Source of the DNA: Lachnospiraceae bacterium
GTDB lineage: Bacteria > Bacillota > Clostridia > Lachnospirales > Lachnospiraceae
Assembly: GCA_014799465.1 (NCBI GenBank)
Contig: JAAVHZ010000051.1
Coordinates: 28,316-92,315, forward strand
DNA length: 64,000 nt
Reading direction: 5' to 3'
Below, piece after piece: positions 7,935 to 15,890 of the stretch. The notes beneath the pieces are model-generated. The model had not been told where the DNA came from, ran no database searches, and saw only the letters and a program-made list of their open reading frames with translations. How positions within the stretch are numbered: the first letter of the stretch is position 1; each line of letters opens with the position of its first letter. Position numbers and translations under genes: made by a program.

Positions 7935-9227
7935 CTATACCTTTCCTTCATTACGCATCTTTTCAGCCAATAACAAAAATACAGGCTGATGTCCATATAA
8001 AAATGTCTGAAAACTGTTATTATAATTTTTCACCTTAATAACATCTGATTCATCCTGAAGGATATTCTCCTCTTCATCAATATATACATATTCATTCTCT
8101 ATAACTCTAAGTGAAAAAATATAATTGCACAGTTTAATCGTTAAAATACCATTTTTGCTTTCCTGTTCACTGTCAAATAATACTTCAGTACAAGGCTCAT
8201 AATTCTTAATTTTTTCCTTAAGCCTTTCTGCCAGTCCCATATGATTTCCTGTTTCAATACATATTTTTTTCTTACCTTTAACCAGATTTTTAAACTTCTC
8301 ATCGTTATTGTCAATCTCAAATATTTTCCCTTCATGTGCTTTGCCCTTTACTCCATGCAAAGCATCATCATATGCAAACATAACCGTTTTCGCCTTATTA
8401 TACTCTTTTTTATAATACCCCTGATATATTTCATCAAATACTGAATGTATAAATGTGTGGCTCAGTTCATCAATTTTTTCTTCCGGTGTATACTTTATAA
8501 AAAATTGAATCCAGTTCCTCCATGCATAATATGTTGGAAATGTATTTACTGTCTCCTTTTTTGCACCCATTGCATGAAGTACTTTTGATTTACCATAAGA
8601 TGCTACCTTATATCCTGCCATGTTACATCTGTAACCCCACTCCGTATCATCCCAATACAGAAAGTTCTCTTCCGGCATTGCCCCTATCTCCCTTATAAGC
8701 GAGGTACGCACCAGAACCGAACATGCCGCCACAGCATCGGAATATACCACTTCCGGCATAGTTCCGTCTTCCTGTCTGTTTAAGTATTTTGCCTCTACAC
8801 AAAAATCATCAAAATCTATGGTAATGCCAAACTGCTGCACATAATCCGGTGCCTCCATGTGATACACCTTGGAACCCACCATGCCGGTGTCACTATGTTC
8901 ATCAAGAAACTCCACCAGATATAAAAGTGCATTTTCATCCACCAGAACATCATTATCAAGACACCATACATACTTGTACCCTTCCGATACAACCTTTCTG
9001 ATACCGGCATTAAAGCCTCCCGAACCTCCCAGATTTTCACTGTTTACAATAAGATTTACTTTGTCACCAAAATTCTCTTTAATCCTGCTTACAGAATCAT
9101 CTGTTGAAGCATTATCCACCACGTATATATCATAATCATTTGTTTTTGATTCAATTACGCTTTGTATGCAATTTACAACATCATTACTTTTATTATAATT
9201 ACATATAACTACACCTGTAGTCTTCAT
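7935..9227 (-). CDS. Family 2 glycosyltransferase (rhamnosyl/galactofuranosyl-type)
   Basis: A 430-residue enzyme. The GT-A fold starts with VVICNYNKSNDVVNCIQSV; the sugar-nucleotide site shows VVDNASTDDS (37-46), NLGGSGGFNAG (65-75) and the metal-binding DND at 91-93. A WDDTEWGYR block near residues 190-198 holds the likely catalytic acid. The NLGG-GGFNAG pattern is typical of WbbL-type rhamnosyltransferases and GlfT-like enzymes, so transfer to a cell-surface polysaccharide is likely. The last 150 residues are an unassigned soluble extension. It is 17 bp after yhaN and just before the LysR gene. Confidence 0.85.
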   Translation of the reverse strand: MKTTGVVICNYNKSNDVVNCIQSVIESKTNDYDIYVVDNASTDDSVSRIKENFGDKVNLIVNSENLGGSGGFNAGIRKVVSEGYKYVWCLDNDVLVDENALLYLVEFLDEHSDTGMVGSKVYHMEAPDYVQQFGITIDFDDFCVEAKYLNRQEDGTMPEVVYSDAVAACSVLVRTSLIREIGAMPEENFLYWDDTEWGYRCNMAGYKVASYGKSKVLHAMGAKKETVNTFPTYYAWRNWIQFFIKYTPEEKIDELSHTFIHSVFDEIYQGYYKKEYNKAKTVMFAYDDALHGVKGKAHEGKIFEIDNNDEKFKNLVKGKKKICIETGNHMGLAERLKEKIKNYEPCTEVLFDSEQESKNGILTIKLCNYIFSLRVIENEYVYIDEEENILQDESDVIKVKNYNNSFQTFLYGHQPVFLLLAEKMRNEGKV

Positions 9228-9244
9228 AATAATCCTCCATCCTA

Positions 9245-10834
9245 TTAACTACCGGCATTATCAAATTTCTTTGAAAGCCGCATAACATTACCATGACAGG
9301 TGAACAGTATTATTTGTGTATTGCTGTCACAATTTTTCAGATAATTAACAGTCTCCTCCAGACGCTCATCATCATACCTTTCAAGTACATCATCCATTAA
9401 AATAGGAAAATATTCTTTTTCTGCCATTATCTCTGAAATAGCAAGACGCATTGCAAGATACAACTGATCCATAGTTCCGCTGCTGAGATACTTCCAATCA
9501 ATACTTTTTATACCCCTGTATTCAACCACCTTTGCATTATAATCATTTTCCACCATTACCGTTTCATAATTTCCTCCGGTCATAACATTAAAAATCTCTG
9601 ATGCTTTTCTATTAATCTTTGGACCAAAGCTTCTTCTTCTTTCAGTCTGAATATCTTCCATTATTTCATATGCCATTTTAAGCGAACTGTAATATTCTTC
9701 CATGCGTTTAATACTGTCTGTAAGCTCATCGACCCTGCTTTTAATGCTATCCGTATCAAGATGACCTGATTTTGCCTGACACTCTCTTTGCATTTGTTTC
9801 AACTCTTTTATCGGCATATTCTTATATTTATCTGAAACTTTTATGAGTTTTTCCTGAGATATAAGTTCTGACTTTTCATCTAAAAGCTTCTGCACCAACG
9901 GACTGACTTCGTTTTCTTTTCTCTTCCTTAATCCCACAATGATTCCGACTATTCCCAAAACTGCACATAATACACATGCATAAATGTTAAACAGACTTAA
10001 TATAACAGATATTATGATAAGTGCAACTGATGGTAAAAGCAGATAGCCATATGGTCTTGTATATCCTCCATCTGCACCTCCTGCTTCATCAAGCATTACA
10101 TCTATCTTATCTATTTCCGTAGATATACTGTTTAATTCAATGGCTTTCTCTATTATATCACATTCTTTTATATACATATCCGCATTTTCATTATGCATGA
10201 CTGCCGATTCATATTCAGACTCAGCCTTTTTTAATTCTTCATCCCGCTTTATTATCTTACCGCTTCTTCCGCTTTTAGATATAAGTTCTTCCATGGCATT
10301 CCTAAGCCTTGCCATTGCTTCCTGACCCTTATCATTTTCATCCCCATAATCAATTAGCCTGCCCAGCTTTTCTGCCAGATAATCCTTATCATTGGTTTTA
10401 TATTCCACAATACTGTTCTCTATAAATACAGATCTTGTAAATGCATCCAAATCCATTCCGAAAAAATACATTCCCACTTCTTCACCTTTAGGCAGCGGTA
10501 CCTGTTTTCCTGTATTTACATTTATAAGAAATACTCTATCTGTAGACACTGATTTTCCAAATACCTTTTCAAGTCTGAACAAATCTTCTTCATACTCAAA
10601 CTCAATCATACCTCCCATATTGCTGCCGTCCCATGGTCTGTATTTAAGCCTTTCATTCCGTAAAACATCATGTCCTCCGCCTGTTTTGCCATAGAACATC
10701 ATACGAATAAATGTCATAATTGTAGACTTACCAAATTCATTTTCTGCACCAATTACCTGAAACCCGTCTTCAAATTCCAGCTCATAATCACTTAATTTTC
10801 CAAAACCCATAATATGAATTCTTTTAATCTTCAT
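9245..10834 (-). CDS. yhaN: YhaN-like ATPase with central membrane hairpin
   Basis: A 529-residue SbcC/Rad50-like ATPase. Walker A GAENEFGKST is at about 29-38, the ABC signature YLSSGTMDQLYLAMRLA and Walker B FPILMDDVLERY near the C-terminus. The coiled-coil arms are broken by two hydrophobic segments at about 262-305, the feature that separates YhaN from soluble SbcC. It overlaps the 3' end of the phosphoesterase gene by 11 bp, the standard yhaO-yhaN arrangement. B. subtilis YhaN is about 960 aa, so this is a short form. The complex is thought to act in DNA end processing at the membrane, which is not proven. Confidence 0.85.
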   Translation of the reverse strand: MKIKRIHIMGFGKLSDYELEFEDGFQVIGAENEFGKSTIMTFIRMMFYGKTGGGHDVLRNERLKYRPWDGSNMGGMIEFEYEEDLFRLEKVFGKSVSTDRVFLINVNTGKQVPLPKGEEVGMYFFGMDLDAFTRSVFIENSIVEYKTNDKDYLAEKLGRLIDYGDENDKGQEAMARLRNAMEELISKSGRSGKIIKRDEELKKAESEYESAVMHNENADMYIKECDIIEKAIELNSISTEIDKIDVMLDEAGGADGGYTRPYGYLLLPSVALIIISVILSLFNIYACVLCAVLGIVGIIVGLRKRKENEVSPLVQKLLDEKSELISQEKLIKVSDKYKNMPIKELKQMQRECQAKSGHLDTDSIKSRVDELTDSIKRMEEYYSSLKMAYEIMEDIQTERRRSFGPKINRKASEIFNVMTGGNYETVMVENDYNAKVVEYRGIKSIDWKYLSSGTMDQLYLAMRLAISEIMAEKEYFPILMDDVLERYDDERLEETVNYLKNCDSNTQIILFTCHGNVMRLSKKFDNAGS

Positions 10835-11915
10835 GGTAATTCACCTCTTTAGAAAATGCAGTAACACCTAATTCTAATGCTTTCATTTTCACATAATCCT
10901 CTTCATGTTCCATTAAAGTCATCATCTTTTGGACAAATTCACCTCTGACAGATTTCTCCGACCTGAGAACTTCATAATCATAATGCCTGCTGTATTCTTC
11001 TATTAATCTTACATAGAACAGCCCTGACCTTTCAGATATCCATGCAATGTCCGGCTCATATCCTCCGGTAACTTTTCCCTTAAGGGTTATCTCATAAATA
11101 TCTTCCTCCGTACCCATAAGATGAGCTTCTATATATTGGGCAATATTTTCATCTGACATTTCCGATATATCAAACTGCATTCTGTATAAACTTCTGGAGG
11201 ATACAGGATAAAACTTCATTTCACATCCGCCTTCCCATACATACCCTTTATATACGCCTTGAATTCCCGGCTCATCAAATCCTCTTCCGTCATGGCATCC
11301 CGAATAACTGTAATATGTATTTCCCGACTTTAAAACATCTGTCCGTTTATGTATATGTCCCAATGCAAGATAATCAAGCCCACTGTCCGATATTTCATTT
11401 CTGTTTATCGGATTATATTTTTCTGTTCCGCTTATATCTCCATGCATTACCCCCAGATGAATATAATCGTCATTTTCACATCTTTTTAACATAGAGTTTT
11501 TGCAATGTATCTGCGTGAATCCGCTTCCATATACAGTCACACCATCTTCTTCTATGTTTACTCCTTCCCATTCATCCATAAATATGTATACATTATCAGA
11601 CCAAAAGTCTTCCCTTCTATATGGTGATGATACTGATACATAATCATGATTGCCCGGCGATATAAATATATATGTATCACTGCATTTTTCAAATTCATCC
11701 CTAAGCCTTTTAACATACTTTTCTTCTGGTTCAGGAGTATCAAATAAATCTCCTGCAATTAAAAGATAATTTATCTTTTCCACCCTGCACATTTTCAGAA
11801 TTTTTTCAAAAGAAGCCCTTCTTTCTTCACACCTTTTACGCTCTTTTGTTCCCAAAAATTTTATATCTGAATCATAATGTATGTCAGCACAATGTACAAC
11901 AGAAACTTTTCTCAT
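10824..11915 (-). CDS. yhaO: YhaO-like metallophosphoesterase (SbcD/Mre11 family)
   Basis: A 363-residue nuclease-type phosphoesterase. All metal-binding motifs are present: HCADIHYD (8-15), AGDLFD, SPGNHDY, MHGD and LGHIHK. A C-terminal capping region follows. The start at 11915 (MRKVSVVH) has GGAGG 6 nt upstream; the longer frame does not. It overlaps yhaN and should form an Mre11-Rad50-like complex with it. In B. subtilis yhaM follows in the same operon; here YhaM is 42 kb away. Confidence 0.88.
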   Translation of the reverse strand: MRKVSVVHCADIHYDSDIKFLGTKERKRCEERRASFEKILKMCRVEKINYLLIAGDLFDTPEPEEKYVKRLRDEFEKCSDTYIFISPGNHDYVSVSSPYRREDFWSDNVYIFMDEWEGVNIEEDGVTVYGSGFTQIHCKNSMLKRCENDDYIHLGVMHGDISGTEKYNPINRNEISDSGLDYLALGHIHKRTDVLKSGNTYYSYSGCHDGRGFDEPGIQGVYKGYVWEGGCEMKFYPVSSRSLYRMQFDISEMSDENIAQYIEAHLMGTEEDIYEITLKGKVTGGYEPDIAWISERSGLFYVRLIEEYSRHYDYEVLRSEKSVRGEFVQKMMTLMEHEEDYVKMKALELGVTAFSKEVNYHED

Positions 11916-11933
11916 TTTGACCCTCCATAACAA

Positions 11934-11959
11934 TTAATGCCGCCTTTTGGCGGCATTAA
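11934..11959. terminator. GC-rich intergenic hairpin between cyclophilin and yhaO
   Basis: Perfect 11-bp arms TTAATGCCGCC and GGCGGCATTAA with a 4-nt loop, 14 nt after the cyclophilin stop. On the minus strand only a short, interrupted T-run follows, so it may be a partial terminator or processing site that lowers yhaO expression relative to the gene before it. Confidence 0.55.
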
Positions 11960-11973
11960 CTGTACTGAAATAT

Positions 11974-12594
11974 TTAATCCGTAACTTTAATAGATGTTAT
12001 AACAGGCTGCTTATCTTTATCAACCAAATCTGACGAAGGTACTTCCTTGCATATTTTGTCAACTACTTCCATACCTTCAGTAACATGTCCAAATGCTGCA
12101 TATGAACCGTCAAGATAAGTAGAATCAGTCTGTACTATGAAAAACTGTGAACTTGCACTGTCCATATCCATTGCACGTGCCATTGATATAACTCCTCTTT
12201 CATGGGAAATATTATTTTCCACACCATTCTCAGAGAATTCTCCTTTTATTTCCTTATCTGAACCGCCTGTACCGTTGCCGTCCGGGTCTCCGCCCTGAAT
12301 CATAAATCCATCTCTTATTCTGTGAAATGTAAGTCCGTCATAAAATCCCGACTTCACAAGATTTACAAAGTTAGTAACTGTTATAGGTGCAGTATCTGCA
12401 TCCAGTTCAAGAGAGATTTTTCCATAATCCTTTATATCTATCTCCACATTATGCTTTCCTGAAAGTAATTCTTCGCTTTCAGTCTGCTTCTCAGTCTTTT
12501 TATCGCTGCCCTTATCCTTACTGCTGTCACCACATCCTGCAAATACCATCATAACCGATAATGCAAGAATCATAGTTATAACATATTTCTTCAT
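11974..12594 (-). CDS. Lipoprotein cyclophilin-type peptidyl-prolyl isomerase
   Basis: A 206-residue protein. A lipoprotein signal peptide ends in the lipobox VFAGC with Cys21; a charged linker (22-45) follows, then a cyclophilin domain with ITVTNFVNLVKSGFYDG, FHRIRDGFMIQGGDP and SSQFFIV, which include the catalytic Arg and Gln. It would act on proteins outside the membrane. GGAAAGG lies upstream of the ATG. Confidence 0.93.
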   Translation of the reverse strand: MKKYVITMILALSVMMVFAGCGDSSKDKGSDKKTEKQTESEELLSGKHNVEIDIKDYGKISLELDADTAPITVTNFVNLVKSGFYDGLTFHRIRDGFMIQGGDPDGNGTGGSDKEIKGEFSENGVENNISHERGVISMARAMDMDSASSQFFIVQTDSTYLDGSYAAFGHVTEGMEVVDKICKEVPSSDLVDKDKQPVITSIKVTD

Positions 12595-12701
12595 ATTTTC
12601 TTTTTCCTTTCCTGTATATATCTTTTAAAATCTTACACTTTTTTCTTGGAAATGTAAATATTTTTTTATATAAAAGCATAAATGTTTAAAAACTAAATTT
12701 T

Positions 12702-14054
12702 CTATTGCTCACACATCTGATAATCCTTATCCTCATCAATCATCTGTAACATAACATCCGCACACTCAGGAGCAAACTGTGTTCCCCTTCCCTTTTCGAT
12801 TTCTTCACGAACCACCTGCTGCGGCAATACATCACGGTAACTTCTCTTGGAAGCCATCGCATCATAAGCATCCGCAATTCCAATGATCCTTGCCGGAAGC
12901 GGAATATTCTCTCCTGCAACTTTACCCGGATATCCTGTTCCATCATATTTTTCATGATGATACTTCGCTCCTATTGAAATACCCGGAATTTCTGATATAG
13001 TTGCCAAAATTTCCTCTCCGATTTCCGGATGCTTTAATATCATCCGATATTCTTCATCTGTCAGTTTTTCAGTCTTATTGATAATCGCATCTGATATTCC
13101 TATTTTTCCAATATCATGCAAAAGCCCCATGTAATAAATTTCCTGCTGCTCCTGTTCAGACATTCCCATTCTTTTTGCAATCTCTCTTGAATAAGCTGCC
13201 ACTCTTTCAGAATGACCATTTGTATACTTATCCTTCGCATCAATTGTTTTGGCAAGTGTCAAAATCACCTGCTCAGACAACCGTTCTACTTTTTCCCTTC
13301 TGTCTTCCGCCTGTTTTGTCTGTTTCTTTACTTCTATCTGCAAATTTTTCCTGAGATCATCAAGCTCTGCAAGTGTTTTCATCAGCAACTGGTAATCCGG
13401 TGTTTCCATGGAAAACAGAATAATCAGAAGTGCTATCGAGGGTGTAAACACGCTCAACAAAATATCAGGAAACAACACCATCTGCATAACCGGTCCCAGA
13501 AAACACATAATAATATATACACTAATGGATAGTTTCTGCTTTGTTTTGAAAAATCTTTGATTTCTGACAAGCACCACTGCTGAAAATAATATATAATATA
13601 ATGGTACAATGTAAACAATCAAATACAGACTTCCATGAATGTATTCTCCATTCTCATTAAATGTGAATAAAAAGCCTGTAAACATATTTAAAACCAGAAC
13701 GGCTAACAGCAATAAATAACTGATTTTATTTACACGTATGCTTTTTATCATGCTTACACTTTGATGGACATAACTTTCCACATACCGAAGAAAACAATAT
13801 CCAAGGCTAAATGCCAATACAAAATAAACAGTATTTGTAAGTATATTCAGTTTCGGAGGAATCACGCCGCCATAACTTATGGTGACAGCCGTCACAATGT
13901 CCATGATTTCTGCCGCCAGAACACATTTGACTACTAACTTAAATTTTTTATTGACCTCTGATTGATTGGAATAATATATACTTAACGCAGCATAGATTAC
14001 CAGAACATATATCGCTCCAACTATTTCAAAATCAATATTATAAATCAGGTTCAT
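12702..14054 (-). CDS. Membrane HD-GYP domain protein (probable cyclic-di-GMP phosphodiesterase)
   Basis: A 450-residue protein. About seven membrane segments fill residues 1-225 and resemble the 7TM input region of histidine kinases. A coiled-coil stretch (about 228-262) leads to the HD-GYP domain with the metal-binding HDIGK and the signature HHEKYDGTGYP. The start at 14054 has AGGAG 7 nt upstream; the ATG at 14060 is too close to it. HD-GYP enzymes hydrolyse c-di-GMP, often to favour motility; the FliB-like gene nearby fits a motile cell. There is no GGDEF partner in the window. Confidence 0.9.
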   Translation of the reverse strand: MNLIYNIDFEIVGAIYVLVIYAALSIYYSNQSEVNKKFKLVVKCVLAAEIMDIVTAVTISYGGVIPPKLNILTNTVYFVLAFSLGYCFLRYVESYVHQSVSMIKSIRVNKISYLLLLAVLVLNMFTGFLFTFNENGEYIHGSLYLIVYIVPLYYILFSAVVLVRNQRFFKTKQKLSISVYIIMCFLGPVMQMVLFPDILLSVFTPSIALLIILFSMETPDYQLLMKTLAELDDLRKNLQIEVKKQTKQAEDRREKVERLSEQVILTLAKTIDAKDKYTNGHSERVAAYSREIAKRMGMSEQEQQEIYYMGLLHDIGKIGISDAIINKTEKLTDEEYRMILKHPEIGEEILATISEIPGISIGAKYHHEKYDGTGYPGKVAGENIPLPARIIGIADAYDAMASKRSYRDVLPQQVVREEIEKGRGTQFAPECADVMLQMIDEDKDYQMCEQ

Positions 14055-14206
14055 TACCATTCTCCTCGTTAACTTTTGTATGCAAATTCCTACTAAAAGT
14101 AATATATAAAAATCTTCAGTCCGTTTGGATTATCTGATTAAAATCATACCATTTTCTATGGTATATTTCAACAGTCCAAGCCCTTTTTTGAAATCATTTC
14201 TAACGT

Positions 14207-15331
14207 TTATGTAAGCTGCACCATATATGCCATTGTGTCAAATCCGCAATCCCTTATAATATCCATAATTCTATTATAATCCTTATCAGAATGTTCCACA
14301 ATCTTACTATAATAATGCATTATTTCCACCTGATTTTCTAAACTAAGTTCCCCATATCTCCTAATACACATCACATCCATTGCCTTAATTATACTATATG
14401 ACGCACACATCATTACCGCCATTTCAAATATATCCCTGCCAGTGACACACTCCTTTAAATGTCTGAAAATAAAATATGTTACATAATTTTCATACTGATA
14501 ATTATAACCCTCCAATATATCTTCATTATCTGTAAATCCGGTATTTTCATTTTCCAGATACTCCCGCATCAAATCTACTGACATACTGTCATGATTTCTG
14601 CCAATACAGATTGCACCATATACATTTAAAAGTGCTGACAATATCTGTTTCTTAATTTCTGTATTTTCTATCAAAACAGAATCAGGTATCAGCTCTGACA
14701 GCTCCATTATACCATTCTGATTCTTAAGGCTCATAACAAACTCCATGCATACATCAAAATCTTTATCCGTTGAACTGCATATATTATCTGCTGCAAACAA
14801 AATCATTACCAGTCTTTTTTTCCATGATATTCTTTTTTCATTTACAATATTTATAAACACTTCCTCCAACATGTCCATAAAAATATCTCTATCTGAAACT
14901 ACTGTCTCCGGCTGTACACCATCATCATATTTTTCAAACTTTATCCCATCTTTTTCATTCAGCATAAGTCTCGCCGCCTCAGGGCATGACAGGTTAAGGA
15001 AAGCTTCCATAACATTTCCCTTTACACTGATTTTCCTCGGATAAGCAGAACATGTGCTGCTAAGTGCATCTTCTCCCATACAGATGTAAATGTCACAAGT
15101 ATTTTTAGAATTCAGAAAAGGACATCTGCTGCCATCAGGTACAAATATACTTTCTCCATTATATGATACAAGTCTTTCCTGAAATCTTTCTTTAAGAACT
15201 CCACTATGTTCTCTATACTTTTTTACTGACTTATCATCTATTATAATTCTCCATCCGTCACAACAGGTATCGCTGCACTTTCCTGCTATACATTTAAACT
15301 TTTTATAATAAGAAGGAATCTTAACCTGCAT
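14207..15331 (-). CDS. fliB: FliB-like flagellin lysine-N-methylase
   Basis: A 374-residue protein. The N-terminal cysteine cluster C14-x4-C19-x3-CC (residues 23-24) and a second set in CPFLNSKNTCDIY and TCSAYPRKI match the FliB/YkgJ-like family, which binds a metal or Fe-S cluster. FliB methylates lysines of flagellin in Salmonella; here no flagellar gene is close, so the substrate is inferred. It stands alone with its own GAGGTG site. Confidence 0.8.
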   Translation of the reverse strand: MQVKIPSYYKKFKCIAGKCSDTCCDGWRIIIDDKSVKKYREHSGVLKERFQERLVSYNGESIFVPDGSRCPFLNSKNTCDIYICMGEDALSSTCSAYPRKISVKGNVMEAFLNLSCPEAARLMLNEKDGIKFEKYDDGVQPETVVSDRDIFMDMLEEVFINIVNEKRISWKKRLVMILFAADNICSSTDKDFDVCMEFVMSLKNQNGIMELSELIPDSVLIENTEIKKQILSALLNVYGAICIGRNHDSMSVDLMREYLENENTGFTDNEDILEGYNYQYENYVTYFIFRHLKECVTGRDIFEMAVMMCASYSIIKAMDVMCIRRYGELSLENQVEIMHYYSKIVEHSDKDYNRIMDIIRDCGFDTMAYMVQLT

Positions 15332-15447
15332 ATATTCACCTCATTACTGCCTCTGCTTAAGTCAGCTTTAACGTTCCGCCAATCTGTCCCAAAAGTCTTT
15401 ATTATTTGTCATACCTCTTCTTCAATCCGTTTAAAACTTATAAAGTT

Positions 15448-15705
15448 TCATCTACGAAATGCAGAAAACAGCCCTCTCTTCTCATAAGGTTCCCTTATTA
15501 TGGACACTACTTCATATCCGCTCTCTGCAATAACATCCTTCAGTTTCTTTTCATCTATATCACTTTCTGTAATAATAACTGTCTGCTTTTTTGTATGTGA
15601 AGATGTCACCTTTTTCACCGAAAACGTATTCCTTACTGCTTCATTAACATGTGCCTCGCACATGCCGCAGGCCATACCTTCTACTCCTACTGTAAGTTTA
15701 ATCAT
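15448..15705 (-). CDS. Heavy-metal-associated (HMA) domain protein, CopZ-like
   Basis: An 85-residue protein with a single ferredoxin-like HMA domain. The metal motif is GMACGMCEAHV with Cys13 and Cys16. The last 15 residues (EPYEKRGLFSAFRR) are a basic tail beyond the usual CopZ length of about 68. It may carry copper(I) or another soft metal; no P-type ATPase is nearby. Confidence 0.85.
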   Translation of the reverse strand: MIKLTVGVEGMACGMCEAHVNEAVRNTFSVKKVTSSHTKKQTVIITESDIDEKKLKDVIAESGYEVVSIIREPYEKRGLFSAFRR

Positions 15706-15755
15706 AATGCACCTCTTTTACAATTCACTCTCAATAAAATCTCTTTATTCCCGCG

Positions 15756-15885
15756 AGCAACGAGCCAAGTGACTGCTTGCAGACATTTGGCGACTGCCGC
15801 GAGGGTCAAATACCCCGCATCTTGCTGCTTTACAAATTTGATGCCCCGTCAGCTTGCTGCGGAGTATTTGACTCCTGCCTATTTC
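15756..15885. repeat. GC-rich structured intergenic repeat
   Basis: This stretch between the HMA gene and the ABC permease is much richer in GC than its surroundings and is built of nested inverted repeats. GTCAAATAC (15808-15816) is mirrored by GTATTTGAC near 15873, with CTTGCTG/CAGC blocks inside. The left part pairs GCCAAGTG with CATTTGGC around 15770-15793. It has the look of a dispersed palindromic element of the type seen between Lachnospiraceae genes. No coding frame is evident. Confidence 0.6.
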
Positions 15886-15890
15886 AGAAA

